Part shown: positions 21,128 to 32,335 of the stretch, one piece after another
Position numbering within the stretch: position 1 is the first letter of the stretch
How the letters are laid out: each line of letters opens with the position of its first letter
NCBI GenBank assembly: GCA_949987565.1
Contig: OX465105.1
Location: 22,169,444 to 22,233,443 of the forward strand
Direction: 5' to 3'
DNA length: 64,000 nt
Source: Luidia sarsii
Taxonomy: Eukaryota > Echinodermata > Asteroidea > Paxillosida > Luidiidae
Notes under the pieces: model-generated
Databases searched by the model: none
Told to the model about the DNA's origin: nothing
What the model saw: only the letters and a program-made list of their open reading frames with translations
Position numbers and translations under genes: made by a program

Positions 21128-22825
21128 TATTATTTTGACTTAGCAACAAATATACTGGGATTTACTAACCTCTGGAGTACAATCTGGAGTACAACCAGAT
21201 TGACTGACCATGAGCCAACTGGCTCGTCGTAAGCTTTGTATTGTTGATTCTTATTATTTCAAGCGTCCAAATTTGTATCTACCAAAGTTTTTTTTTTAAA
21301 TCCAAGCTACACTATTCTAAACGGGAGGTCCTTGTGTAGCCTACTGATGGTCCAGATGCGCCGTGGGGCCGGTTTGTGTTCAGGGCAGGCGTCGATGATG
21401 CTTTCCACTCGTTGCATTCTTTGCACCGGTGCAATTTGGGGGATGGGTAGGGTTAGAGGGTGAGGGGGAATTCTGCGCGAGACTTACTCTGGTCCCGTTG
21501 CGGTTTGATCCATTCTCTCCGTTTGGGAGGTTGCAACCACTTATTTTGCAGACATGCACAGATCGCAGAAAACCTGTGAAGCCTTTGCTTTTTGGCTGAT
21601 GCATTTCCCAGGCCTGGGAAATTGTAATTGTAATTTCACTAGCCTTTCAAGCTTGGCCTTTGTTCACGAACTTCAACCAGTACTCTTTTGATGTGTGACC
21701 TTTGGTTTAGAAACTTGGACCCGGGCCTCTTTTCCCACTGGCGTCTGAAAGAAACGTTTGGCTCCTATTCACTTGGTCAGTGCCGACGCGAGGCGACGTC
21801 ACAGAAAGGCATTCTGGCACCTTGATTGGTCACTTTGGCTGTTCCATGTCATCCCCTGGAGTGAAAGATTACTACAGACGTGAATGATAAAGTTCGTGAA
21901 ATATCATTTTACAGCTAAATTAAAGATTGATTTAAACTTTTTGTTTGAATCTATTTCTAGTAATAACTTTTTGCAACTCCATCTGATGAATTTTCACTCA
22001 TTCATGTGACTATATTTTTTTTTAAAGTGGACATTTTATGACCACTCCATAGACACTCTATGGTAAGTTTCACTCCACTTGAAGGGAGTCAGCCTTTCAA
22101 ACTCAACAGCCCGGACCAACAGAATAAGGTTATCTGTAAGATAGCATTCAAGCTAAGCACATTTCTTGTTCAAAACGCTTTTTGTTTGTGTTGCTCCTCA
22201 ACTTTTTATTGTGCCGAGAACCTTGATGGAATGCCTATACATACCAGAGGAGAGGAAATATTATGCAAGGCGACTTCAGGAGTTTACAGCGTAAAGATGG
22301 ATTGGTTTGGGGTTGGGGAATGGGGGTTGGCAGCTGAACATTTTGAGTTAACCTGATAATGACATCATATTGAGATCAGACATCTTAATTTTCTAAAATA
22401 ATTTCAACATTTTCTGAAGCATCAGAGTCCAGCCACCCAGTTCACTTGGGCATTCGTTTACATTTCTAAACTAGCGAGAACAATTTTTTTTTTAGAAACG
22501 TAAATGATCTAAATGAGCCGCTGAATAAAAATGCAGGAATTTTTATAATGAAATAAACCTGGTCAAAATGAGTAATATGTCTCTTTGGAATGGGTGTGAG
22601 TGGCATTGGATCATGTTGTGGTGTATAGTTGCCAGAGAAACGCGAGATAAGGTTTAAAGACTGCCAGAGATTGACGGAGACCGTGCGCTTGGCCGTGACG
22701 ACGCATGGAGATGAGATGGCCGCGCACGCGGGTACGGTGCGCAGCTGAGCTCTTTCATGGGTCGTGAGCGGCAACATTGCCGTGAGGTTTTCGCCTATAA
22801 TTGCCAGGCAGAGTGGCAACTATCC
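21128..22825. other. Unassigned sequence, no gene seen
   Basis: Unique-looking, moderately AT-rich DNA. Frames of about 100 codons at 22060-22356 (plus) and 22466-22819 (minus) show no family motif or splice context that I can defend. Confidence 0.35.
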
Positions 22826-23408
22826 AACATGCTTGTTGTTGTTGTTGTTGCTGCTGCTGCTGTCATTGCTGTTGTTGCTGCTGCTGCTGCTGTCTCTTCT
22901 GCTCCTGCTGCTCCTGCACTGCTGCTGATGGCTGCTGCCTCTACTGCTGTTGTTGCTTCTGTTGCTGTCTCTGCTGCTGCTGTCTCTGCTGCTCCTGCTA
23001 CTGCTGCACTGCTGCTGCTGGCTGCTGCCTCTACTGCTCCTGCTACTGCTGCACTGCTGCTGCTGGCTGCTGCCTCTACTGCTGTTGTTGCTGCTGTTGC
23101 TGTCTCTGCTGCTGCTGCCTCTACTGCTCTTGCTACTGCTGCACTGCTGCTGCTGGCTGCTGCCTCTACCAGTCTACTGCTGTTGTTGCTGCTGTTGCTG
23201 TCTATGTTGCTGCTGCCTCTACTGCTCCTGCTACTGCTGCTGCTGGCTGCTGCCTCTACGGCTGTTGTTGCTGCTGTTGCTGTCTCTGCTGCTGCTGCCT
23301 CTACTGCTCCTGCTACTGCTGCACTGCTGCTGCTGGCTGCTGCCTCTACGGCTGTTGTTGCTGCTGTTGCTGTCTATGTTGCTGCTGTTTTTGCTGTTCT
23401 GCCTTTGA
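22826..23408. repeat. CTG-rich minisatellite, 45/90-bp period
   Basis: Built from CTGCTG, CTCCTGCTACTGCTG and GGCTGCTGCC words. GGCTGCTGCC recurs at about 23020, 23065, 23155, 23245 and 23335, spacings of 45 and then 90 bp. The period is a multiple of 3, so three plus frames stay open (Cys-, Ala- and Leu-rich, up to 292 codons). No start context or flanking domain makes a protein credible. Confidence 0.92.
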
Positions 23409-23445
23409 GAGAGATCCTTCTCCAATTGAATTCCTATTTATGCAT

Positions 23446-23612
23446 GTGATATACAAAAATGTTGCAAACTGCTTACTGACTAAAATTACCAAAATGCAAA
23501 TCTCATTTGGACCTGACGTTTCGATCCTAGCAGGACGTTTCTCGAAGGCAGGTCCTGCTAGGATCGAAACGTCAGGCCCACTAAATTTTGATATTTATAT
23601 TGTGTTTACACA
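23446..23612. repeat. Family A inverted dimer
   Basis: GATATACAAAAATGTTGCAA leads into GACGTTTCGATCCTAGCAGG, then a short spacer and the complement GGTCCTGCTAGGATCGAAAC with GTCAGGCCC. The two A cores face each other and the whole could fold into a long hairpin. Confidence 0.85.
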
Positions 23613-24590
23613 CATGTACACTATACATTCTTATTATAGGCAATTTCCATCTTTACCACATTCACTATTCAAGCTGTGAAGGCCAATGGAATACTGCTTA
23701 TAATGCACTGTGAGTGTCACTGTCAGCACCACAGTATCTGTTATTGGCAATGATGCTTTGTAAAATTTTGTACAATACTTTGGATTTGACTAAGCAAGGG
23801 TATGTGCAATGGAAGCGTATGTGCAAACATGATCGGTCGAGCGATTGGAGTGTATACAAAGCTTGTTTCCCCTTTGAGCGCCTTGGGTTTTAGTTTCTAT
23901 ACACGATGTTGGATCGTGTCCGAATTCATTGGCTAGGGCTTCATCATACACAGGAGTCTACGGAAGCCGCAAGCTAGCGGCTACATGCGATTCCCCCCAT
24001 TGATCCGTGCACCACCAATGCCGTCTCGACCTTCAACCCCCCCCCTCCCCCCTCCCCCCTCCAATCCCTTCGACACTCTTCCCACGAGGCAATTTCGAAT
24101 TCCCGCTTAATTCGTTAAACCACAAAGAGTAATACTGTCCGAATTAGGCAACGTGCCTTTAACGTTGGCCCCGGCTTCCTCTCGTACCACAAATATGAAT
24201 AATTACGTGCCCAAGCGGGATCGGTCGTAAAAAGTACCATTGGAAGTGGATAATGACGATTAACGTTTGCATTCTCTGCTTTCTTTCTTGTTTTAATCAC
24301 TGCTCCAAAAGCAAATCGGTCTGGGTAAGTAGATTTATGCAGACAAAAAATAAAAAGAAGCCATAAAATAGATCTTCCCATACGGACTATTAAAATGGAC
24401 TTAAAATGCATGAATATGCACCCCAGGCTCGCGCATAATGCTTTAATACGGAGACGCCAATGTCGCTTTTCTGCGCACAACCTCTGGCCCGTACCACACG
24501 GTTATCAAGGATAGCTTTTTTTAACTGATAAAGTCGAGTGCTATGAGTATGAAGCTGTATTAGTTGCATGAGGAAACATGTCTAACTCTC
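23613..24590. other. Unassigned sequence, no gene seen
   Basis: C-run at 24030-24060. Unique block at 24095-24480 with TTAATTCGTTAA, AATTACG and TAATACGG words; may be regulatory, no exon found. Confidence 0.35.
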
Positions 24591-24591
24591 T

Positions 24592-25105
24592 GACCTAACA
24601 CGTGCGAACGACATCTGTGTCGTACGTACGACATATCTCGCACGTACGACTTGTAACTCGTACGTGCAAAGTATAAGGACAGTGTAGTACTCGTACGAGT
24701 TAAATCGCGTCCAAACGGTGCATTTTTCATAGATAGCACATACGACATAAATACGCATAAGATATGAGTCGTCCGTACGAGTTAAACCGCGTACCCATGG
24801 GACATCATTCATAGATCGTATACGGACGACATAGATGTCGTACGAACGAGATATGAGTCGTACGTACGAGTTGAACCGCGTACTAATGGCACATTATTCA
24901 TAGATCGTACGTACGAGTTTATAAGTCGTACGGACCACATAAATGTCGCACGTACGACTTGCATGCACGACTTGTAACTCGTCCGTACGTGATAATTATA
25001 AGTCGTACTGTTGACTTATAAACTCGTACGCACGCGATATAAATCGTTTGTAACGAGTTACCCACTGGACATTATTCATTCAGTAAGTCGTACGTATGAC
25101 ATCTA
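24592..25105. repeat. CGTACG-centred degenerate satellite
   Basis: The words CGTACGACTT, AGTCGTACGTACGA, ACTCGTACG and GACATAAATGTCG recur about every 20-35 bp in both orientations with many substitutions. The unit is nearly self-complementary around CGTACG. A short motif, CATTCATAGATCGTA or like, appears three times among them. Confidence 0.8.
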
Positions 25106-26120
25106 TAAGGTCAGAGAGGGAATTTCGGTTTGCCATGTCCCTGATACAGCTAAGTAAAGTGCAGCTTGTAAGCGATGGTTTAACATTTTAGTATATGCCT
25201 ACATGTACCGGTAATAAGGCATAGGAAATATTGGAACGGATTTACCCATCGTCCCAATATAGGTCGTGCTGAATCGTGAGTGCGCGGCCACGTGAACTTT
25301 TGCCACGAAACCAGAGGTCCTCAGTCAAACCGCTCACAAAGGTGGCGGTATTTTTTTAGGCGGGAAAATACTGTAATACTTATAGGTATTGCTTATCCCC
25401 AAGTTAATCCCCATACCTCCTGACTTTGCTCGACAGTGAGTAGAACATGCCGCTTAATTGAGTGTTTCAATAGAAATCAATGAGTCTACTTGTACGAAAC
25501 TATTCTATCGGATCGGTGTATTTGCCCTGGATAGCTTGCTTATGCCGGGCATACTTTATTCTACTGGTGTGAATGTTTTCCCATCGCTCGCTGAAGTAGA
25601 CAAAGTTTGCGTTCTGAGTGTGTTTTTCAATCAATACCCCCCCCCCTCTATCCAAATGGAGCGTGCACGGCACCATTTGAAATTTCTTTTCAGAGACTTT
25701 TAGTCCGTCAAAATAGTCACACTCCAGCGAGCCTGTTCTTCTTGCTTCCCCGTGACCTTTTAATAGAGAGGGAGGCGAAATCCCGCCGAGAAAAAAAGCG
25801 GCAAACATCAAGGGCTGCCGACTAAGCGGTGTCTCTCTGTTCCTCCGGTTTATTCACACTTTTGAAAGGTCAGGGAACGCCGTGCTTCGGAAGTAATTGC
25901 CGCGCGAAGGGAGTTTGTACTCCAGAACAGTTTGGTCATATTAAAAAAAAAAGGGGGGGATTGCGATCTGTTTACTGACTTATATGTGATTGGTAAATGA
26001 TGACCCAATTGCACAGCGCAAACAAATCGTGGCCATTTTCACGAAGCGGAAACTCTTTTTTTCGAATGTGTAAATGAGATCAAAGCATAGCTCAAATCAG
26101 TATAGATTGGTGTTGACAAA
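25106..26120. other. Unassigned sequence, no gene seen
   Basis: Unique-looking sequence with a C-run at 25640 and A/G runs at about 25940-25957. No convincing exon. Confidence 0.35.
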
Positions 26121-26168
26121 GTGATATACAAAAAAATTTGCAAACTGCTTACTGACTAAAAGTTAGTG
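26121..26168. repeat. Family A terminal fragment
   Basis: GTGATATACAAAAAAATTTGC then AAACTGCTTACTGACTAAAA and TTAGTGGGCC; the core with GAAACGTC is cut off by the E element that follows. Confidence 0.65.
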
Positions 26169-26173
26169 GGCCT

Positions 26174-26325
26174 TGGGTCGATTTCACCAAACTCGTCGTA
26201 ACTTACGATCAATCGCAAGACGATGAGCGATGCAAATAAACCATACGGTGTGTCACAAATTACGATGGGTTGTCCATCGTGAGTTGAGTTACGATGCATC
26301 GTAAGGCTTTGTGAAATTCAGCCCA
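26174..26325 (+). mobile_element. Family E foldback element
   Basis: Ends TCGATTTCACCAAACTCG and TTTGTGAAATTCAGCCC. Inner words TTACGATCAATCGCAAG, CACAAATTACGATGGG and CATCGTAA make imperfect inverted arms. About 150 bp, shared with 6723-6850 and 34433-34583. Confidence 0.7.
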
Positions 26326-26392
26326 GGATTGGTGTTGTTAACTTGCATGTAACATATCACCGCATCGCAGGAACACTGTTACACTGCCTATT

Positions 26393-26762
26393 AAAGGGAT
26401 AACGCAACATTGGTCGAGGTCAAAGAATAGCATCCATACGTTGTCTGATCCAACATATGCATGAAATAGCACACCTGTGAAAAAAAATCAGCTCAATCCG
26501 CCAACCGAGTCTCGAGAAAATATTTAAAAACCGCTTCATTTGTTTCGCGAAAATGCAGCATTCAACGTATTGTGCGGGGGAAAAAAATAGATCTCGGTGT
26601 GAGACGTAAATTATTTCTTCACTCTTTTCTCTAAAAGTACAGCATTTTAGGCAGAAATATTTCAGTGCGAGGTTTCTACTATAACCATCTTCAAACTGTA
26701 AAAGTTTCATGCAAATCTGAACATTTCTGTTTTTCGATCTTACCAATGTTTAGTAGGGGCTT
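26393..26762 (+). mobile_element. Family C MITE, copy 3
   Basis: Body matches the reference copy at 16478. The left end is worn (AAAGGGATAACGCAACATTGG) and the right end reads CCAATGTTTAGTAGGGGCTT before TA. Older than copy 2 by this measure. Confidence 0.85.
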
Positions 26763-27067
26763 TAAAAGACGAGCGAAAAATTGGGTCTCCGAAAATGTTA
26801 CTAACCTTTATCACGGCGATTTTCACAACGCAACTCTCCTACCGCGTGCTCGGGTGGCTTCGTCAGTTCGTGAAAACGCTGACGAAATGTAGGGGAATGA
26901 CGATTCAAACCCAGCAGGCAGGACCTTTCTCAAACACCGATTTTGCCTCTCAGAAAGGTCCTGCTCGGATCGAAACGTCGGGCCATCCTCTTTTTTCAAA
27001 TTTCAGCTGAGCTCTCTGGATCCTTTGGTCCGACAAAAACAAATAAGACTCAAGGCTTTGCATGGTG
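26763..27067. repeat. Unassigned sequence with family A pair (26917-26984)
   Basis: GCAGGACCTTTCTCAAAC, then CTCTCAGAAAGGTCCTGC, CGGATCGAAACGTCGGGCC. The left arm is a truncated reverse A; the right is a full core with one loop change (CTCGG). The rest of the interval is unassigned. Confidence 0.65.
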
Positions 27068-27190
27068 GGTAAAATCAATGATGACGACCAGAGCATACTG
27101 GTCGAAACGTCGAGTTACCACTCAGGTTCTTTTCAGAACCACACCTCTTCTTTAAGAGACCTTATACATGGTGTCACCGCAAACCTCCCT
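27068..27190 (+). repeat. Family B structured repeat, reference copy
   Basis: Three hairpins in a row: GACCAG-AGCATA-CTGGTC, then GAAACGTCGAGTTACC, then GGTTCTTTTCAGAACCACAC, then CTCTTCTTTAAGAG, and the tail ACATGGTGTCACCGCAAACC. Hairpin 2 fits the histone mRNA 3' stem-loop consensus (GG-YYY-UUYUNA-RRR-CC-AC). No histone gene is near. The repeat is probably carried by a mobile element. Confidence 0.75.
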
Positions 27191-27346
27191 ATATTAAAAA
27201 CAAGTTTGTTAGCTGTTTGATGGCGGTGCAAGTTCGTTTGTTCGTTCGTGTTTTTTATCCCAGTAATCTGACGAAATGCGGATGGTTTGGGGTTAAACAA
27301 GGAGTGTGGAATGCCCTTTGTTTCTGTTTGAGCTAGGTCTTTCATA

Positions 27347-27713
27347 AAGGCCCTATACAACATTGGTTAAGGTCAAACGATTGCAACAGTTTGTGTGTTA
27401 AACCATTAAACATCCCCAAAAAGCAATCCTGCGAAGGTTAGCTCAAATGGTGATCAGAGATCAGAGATCAGAGAAAAAGGTAAAAAAAAGTCACGGTTTT
27501 TGCACCATTCTGTTGTGTAAGAAATATTTTATTACTTGCGAGTAATGCACTATTTGTCGATGTTTGAGTGAACATTTCCAGGGAAGTACAGCCTCCCAGA
27601 CCATAAAATTTCAACATGAGGATTATATCACGACCATCTACAAACTGTGTGAATTAGAAGGAAATCTGTGGACAGTGATGTTTTCCGATCTTCCCAATGT
27701 TGTATTGGGTCTT
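27347..27713 (+). mobile_element. Family D MITE, copy 1
   Basis: AAGGCCCTATACAACATTGG opens and CCCAATGTTGTATTGGGTCTT closes it, flanked by TA. Body matches 44158-44516 and 51986-52356. A centre palindrome with TTACTTGCGAGTAA is present. End sequences resemble family C, so the two families probably share an ancestor. Non-coding. Confidence 0.85.
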
Positions 27714-27790
27714 TAAACTCATCGTGCCTTAAAGAAAGGTTCCGCGGGGATCTGAACATCAAGCCCTGTACATTTCTCAAAAACTACCAC

Positions 27791-27955
27791 AGAGGGCCTG
27801 ACGTTTCGATCCTAGCAGGACCTTTCCTGCTAGGATCGAAACGTCAGGCCCTCTAACTTTTGAGATGTATGTATTGCAGGTCATACAATTTTAAAATTTT
27901 AAAATTATAAAATAGTCAGTGAGCAGTCTGCAACAGTTTTTTGTATGTACTCCCT
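27791..27955. repeat. Family A perfect palindrome with tail
   Basis: 27791-27854 is a perfect palindrome: 30-bp arms (AGAGGGCCTGACGTTTCGAT...) around a CCTT centre. It is followed by TAACTTTTGAGATGTATG and the A tail ending CAACAGTTTTTTGTATG. It is the cleanest inverted dimer of family A in the window. Confidence 0.9.
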
Positions 27956-28340
27956 GTACATTTGTGATATCTGTAATGATTTTTAGTTTCATAATGGGAA
28001 TGTTCTTCTACCGGTATTATAGACTTTAGTTGGAATTGCTTTTCCGTCTTTTAATCGGCGCTAATGGTCCAATATTGTCCATATACTTTGGACGAATGGT
28101 TCGACACGTGGAACCGATGTCCGACACGGTGCGGAAAGTCGACGCAATTTTGAGAATATTTGGATCATCTCATTGAGAAAAGAAGGGAGCCAGAAGTCGA
28201 CATGGTAGATTGACGGTCGACAAGGGACACAGATTGTCGACATGAGACACTGTCGGACAGAATGGGGGAACCGATGTTATTCGTGAGATTCTGTGGTCGA
28301 GACGAGAGACCGACCGCGTCTTCATGGTCGACACAGGTGG

Positions 28341-28478
28341 TCGACATGATGGACTGATGGTCGACAGAGACCAGCAATGGTCGACATGAGGGACTGGTGG
28401 TCGACAGAGACCAGCGATGGTCGACATGAGGGACTGGTGGTCGACAGAGACCAGCGATGGTCGACATGAGGGACGGTG
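28341..28478. repeat. 40-bp minisatellite with GTCGAC
   Basis: Units start at 28341, 28381, 28421 and 28461 (TCGACATGAGGGACTGGTGG then TCGACAGAGACCAGCGATGG). The last two full units are identical or nearly so, the first differs at several bases and the fourth is partial. GTCGAC words continue more loosely back to about 28080. Confidence 0.95.
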
Positions 28479-28554
28479 GCTCCGTCGTGTCGGCCCAACC
28501 CGTCCCGACAGCGAGCCAATATGGTGGCAAGATTTCTCTTCTGTATTTAATGCA

Positions 28555-28720
28555 CGGATTTCCCTACCCCCATAAATATTCACGACGGGTTTTCCTTTCT
28601 TACCCCTTGTAGCCAAATGCCCCGTCATTTTTCATGCCCATTGCATGAATAATTTTTATTACCTAGTGCCGCATAAAATATCCGGCTATTGTGATTCAAG
28701 GGACCGGGTTTTGCAGCCGT
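28555..28720. promoter_or_regulatory. Candidate conserved non-coding block
   Basis: Unique, TAAT-rich stretch with ATAAATATTCACGACGGG, GCATGAATAATTTTTATTAC and CGCATAAAATATCC next to the minisatellite. No open frame. Octamer- and homeodomain-like words suggest regulatory DNA. Confidence 0.2.
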
Positions 28721-29604
28721 AAAAAAAAGAGAGTCCCAAACGACCTCAACATGGGTGGAACCGATTACATAAATTTAGCTATGCAGATTTGGTTTTTACG
28801 ATCTAATTTATTGCAGTTTCGCGTGTTCTTGCGTAGTGGCGTTGTTTTGGAGTCCTTTTACAAGTGGATCCGGTTGCGCGCTATGCCAAACTGGATTTGC
28901 CTGAGAGGGAGAGATAGACAGGGAAAGAGCGAGAGAGAGAGAGAGAGAGATGGATAGATAGGGAGAGAGAGATGAAAGACCTTAAGTTCACAGCTCTAGT
29001 TTTTGTGTAGCACTTTTTTGGCTCGTACCACATCTCCACACGGTGGCATTGTTCGTGTCAGAATTCCTTGATTTGAGCATGTATACATTATGTAGTGAGT
29101 ATACATGCTTCACCAACGTTGTGAACAAAAAGCCCCGCAAGCTATACACATACCGTATTTTGTGTGATGTGAATTTTTATTTTTTTGACGACCCAAATGT
29201 TCCGAGTTTACTTTCTTTATATAATCGTATTTCGAAACACCGTGCGCTGCTGACTTGGTCAGTTTCTGTGGCTCTTTATTGGATCGTCGTCACTCGCCGT
29301 GAAGATTCTTCCCCCACTGGGTTCAGCTGGTTTTATTGGTTTGGCTTTGACCCAACGTGCGTTTGAAATTGTACCCGTATGGCCCGGAGTGTGCTTGGTT
29401 TTCTCTCCCAGAATAGGCCAGTATAGGTCGCGGCAACTCGTATTGATTCTCTCATTTTACGAGCCCCCCCCCCCCCCTAGGCCTCGCCACCATCACTACC
29501 AGATGGTTTGCGCCAATTATCATACAGCACCGCATTGGGTCCAAAACTTGGGGCGCTTTTAGGAAAGTAGTTTGCGTCAGGCCAATTTCCTAGAGGTGCT
29601 TATA
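28721..29604. other. Unassigned sequence, no gene seen
   Basis: Short GA repeat at 28900-28972 and a C-run at 29465-29478. Frames of about 107 codons near 29043-29366 have no recognised motif. Confidence 0.35.
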
Positions 29605-29957
29605 AAAGCCCCTACACAACATTGGTCGAGGTCAAAGAATAGCATCCATACGTCTGATCCAACACATGCACGAAATAACGCACCTGTGAACATTTCAGCT
29701 CAATCCACCAAACGAGTCTCGAGAAAATCGTAAAAACCGCATCTAAAATGCAGCATTCAACCTCGTACTGTTCCGAAAAATAGTTTAGATCTCGGTGAGA
29801 CGTAAACGATTTCTTTTACTCTTTTCTCCCAAAATACAACATTTTAGGACATTTTTCAGTGCAAGGTTTCTACTATAATCATCTTCAAACTGTATAAGTT
29901 TCATGTAAATCTGTGAACATTTCTGTTTTTCGATCTTACCGATGTTGTGTAGGTGCT
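29605..29957 (+). mobile_element. Family C MITE, copy 4
   Basis: Left end AAAGCCCCTACACAACATTGG is intact, right end reads CCGATGTTGTGTAGGTGCT, TA on both sides. Small internal deletions (near 29650 and 29745) shorten it relative to copy 2. Confidence 0.88.
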
Positions 29958-29984
29958 TAACCACTAAGATTTGCCTTGCCAAAT

Positions 29985-30335
29985 CATGTTGCCAGGCAAA
30001 CTTCCACTTTATATCCTCTAAAGCTAAAACCCAATATTTGAATGCAAGTTGAGCGTAGTAAGTACGAAATGAAATATGAAATATATAATCAAGGAATAGA
30101 TTCCTTGCTCAGCAGATTTAGCATGAAAAGCCTTGCCCAATAAAATTATGTTGCCTGCCAAAGTTCCTCTCGTATCCTAAGCTAAGCACACAATAATTAT
30201 TTGAATACAAGTTGGACGTAATAACTAATAAGTACCAAATGAAATGTAGTTAGCAATCTTGGTATAATCAAGAAAGAATTTTCTTGCTTAGCAGATTTCC
30301 ACGCGTAAGCGACCCTATAGAACTGGGCCCACGTC
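29985..30335. repeat. Two diverged tandem units related to family J
   Basis: Units near 29985-30140 and 30145-30310 share ATGTTGCC, CAAGTTGRRCGTARTAA, GTACRAAATGAAAT, TATAATCAAG and TTGCTTAGCAGATTT in the same order. The second ends CTATAGAACTGGGCCC, the J end type. AT-rich and non-coding. Confidence 0.55.
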
Positions 30336-30720
30336 TATGCAATCACTGAGGTCACGTACGACCCATACCTGCCGTGAGGGGGGGGGGGGGGGCGCAGATC
30401 AAACGAACCGCTTTCCTTCGTTTTAGGGGAAAACAAATCAGTGAGAATTGCCCCGCAAAATATCAACCATTGTCCGACCTCAAACTATAGAAATCAATCA
30501 TTCTCGACACTCGTATTCTCGACACTCGTATTCTCGTTCCCTATACTGGAACATTTAATTACTCTCAAGTATTGTGATTGTATTAGTACTACTGGCTAAA
30601 AAAATCACGTCTCCTAGGTAAAGGTCTACAGGTCCGGTGATTTCTCGCCTCTGAGAAAGATCCTGACTCCCGCCATGATCAAAACGTCACGGACCCTCTG
30701 TAGTCCACATATTGGCATTT
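30336..30720. repeat. Unassigned sequence with G-run and family A fragment
   Basis: A G-run of about 15 lies at 30377-30392. A tandem TTCTCGACACTCGTA at 30501-30530. At 30644-30700, CTCTGAGAAAGATCCTGAC and ATCAAAACGTCACGGACC is a worn family A core. Confidence 0.5.
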
Positions 30721-31077
30721 GGGTTGGTCGAGGTCAAAGAATAGCATCCATACGTTGTCTGATCCGACATATGCATGAAATAGCACACCTGTGAAATTTT
30801 CAGCTCAGTCCGCCAACCGAGTCTCGAGAAAATCTTAAAAAAAACCGCTTCATTTGTTTCTCGAAAATGCAGCATTCAACGCCGTAGTGTTCCGAAAAAT
30901 AGTTTAGATCTCTGTGAGACGATTTCTCTTACCCTTTTCTCCCAATTTTCATCATTTTAGCCAGAAATATTTCAGTGCGAGGTTTCTACCATAACCATCT
31001 TCAAACTGTATAAGTTTCATGTAAATCTGTGAACATTTCTGTTGTTCGATCTTACCAATGCAGTTGTGCAGGGGCTT
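30721..31077 (+). mobile_element. Family C MITE, copy 5 (left end lost)
   Basis: Begins inside the left terminal repeat at GGTTGGTCGAGGTC, so about 18 bases are missing, and ends CCAATGCAGTTGTGCAGGGGCTT before TA. Body as in copy 2. Confidence 0.83.
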
Positions 31078-31535
31078 TAAGATGTGTGAAGAAATGCAGG
31101 AGGTGTATAATTTCCCATCAAACCAAAAATACCGTGTCAAAGTGCAAGCGTAATTTAATAATAAAGAGTTATCACTGCCGCACCTATCAGTGAGCGACCC
31201 AATAGCGAAAGTTATGTGAATAGCAGAAGCTACGTGAAGGTTATGAGAAACAAATGAGCCAGTCTCTATCACAGAATTGCACTGAACCTTGTCAAATCAT
31301 CGACGACTATAGGCTACCGGTACTTTCGAGAATTCTGTATTTTGTTTTCTCTTCAATGATCTTGGGGGGGGGGGAGTGCGAACGAAACCACGAATGCCAC
31401 AGCGGCTGCTTAAAAAAAAACCTGAATGGATTTATTCCCCAAATTCCAATTCCTTGGAACTCAAAGATCTCTCAATAATCATCATTGTCTCGCGGAGCGT
31501 TCAACTATCTAACGTGCCACCATCTTTTCATCGTT
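31078..31535. other. Unassigned sequence, no gene seen
   Basis: G-run at 31365-31375. No convincing exon or shared repeat. Confidence 0.35.
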
Positions 31536-31805
31536 TTGAACAGGTCCTGTACTTGTAGTATTGAATCGCCAGACCCTCAACATCTTTGACATTTTTCTAC
31601 ACAGTAAATACAAAAAAAAATGTTGCAAACTGCTCACTGACTAAAATGGCCTGCGATACATGAATCTCAAAAGTTAGAGGGTCCTTTGAGAAAGTTCCTG
31701 CTATAGGTTTAGGAGCGAAACGTCAGGCCCTCTAACGTCTGAGATTTAGGCCTATGTAGTGCAGGTCATTTTAGTCAGTGAGCAGTTTGCAATAAACAAT
31801 TGTTT
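31536..31805 (+). repeat. Family A copy with both flanks
   Basis: Opens with worn reverse A (AGGTCCTGTACTTGTAG, GAATCGCCAGACCCTC), then ACAGTAAATAC, GTTGCAAACTGCTCACTGAC and a forward core with an 8-bp change (CTGCTATAGGTTTAGGAGCGAA), GTCAGGCCCTCTAAC and the GTGAGCAGTTTGC tail. Confidence 0.75.
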
Positions 31806-32335
31806 GTATTAACTTACTTTTTTTATGGTTAAATCCTGACTGCACGAAGGCCCCCAACCCCATGCCACCCATTGTTATACGCAAATATAATATGAAATAA
31901 ATTACAATGGTCCACGGTCGATCCGATCAGGACGTACGGATTTCAATGGACTGAAATGCATAATGCATGCGAATTATGATTAGGTATAGGCCCCCCTGTA
32001 AGAAAAAACCCAGTAGAGTTTGTAGCATCCTGGAGATGAGGAGGGAGAGATAAATAGCCATGAACAAGAGACGTAGAGTATGGTTACGGTCACAATAATC
32101 GCGTTTGCGATCATAATTGCAAAGTGGGCTCTTTAATTGCCTAATCAACGAAATCTGTGCCATCTAATCGAATCGTTTACAGTCCGAGATGACGGTACCC
32201 GCATTTCTGAAGAAAAAAAAAAAACCAGAAAAAAAACAACCAAGCGATCAATCTCTTGGTTGGTGGTCGGAGTATGGTTTCCAATCGCCTGCTCGGGTTA
32301 AACGGAAGCCAAAGAAATTCGTCTGACTTGTACTG
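31806..32335. other. Unassigned sequence, no gene seen
   Basis: AT-rich single-copy-looking DNA with an A-run at 32212-32223. No convincing exon. Confidence 0.35.

Noticed and set aside
22801..23679. 292-codon Cys-rich plus frame
   Set aside because: Frame is the CTG minisatellite read once in each of three phases; flanking parts are family A repeat.
27124..27143. Real histone gene 3' end
   Set aside because: Stem-loop matches the consensus, but no histone coding sequence lies upstream and the motif recurs inside repeats.
27793..27854. Rho-independent terminator
   Set aside because: Hairpin is long, has no U-tract and is a dispersed repeat in eukaryotic DNA.
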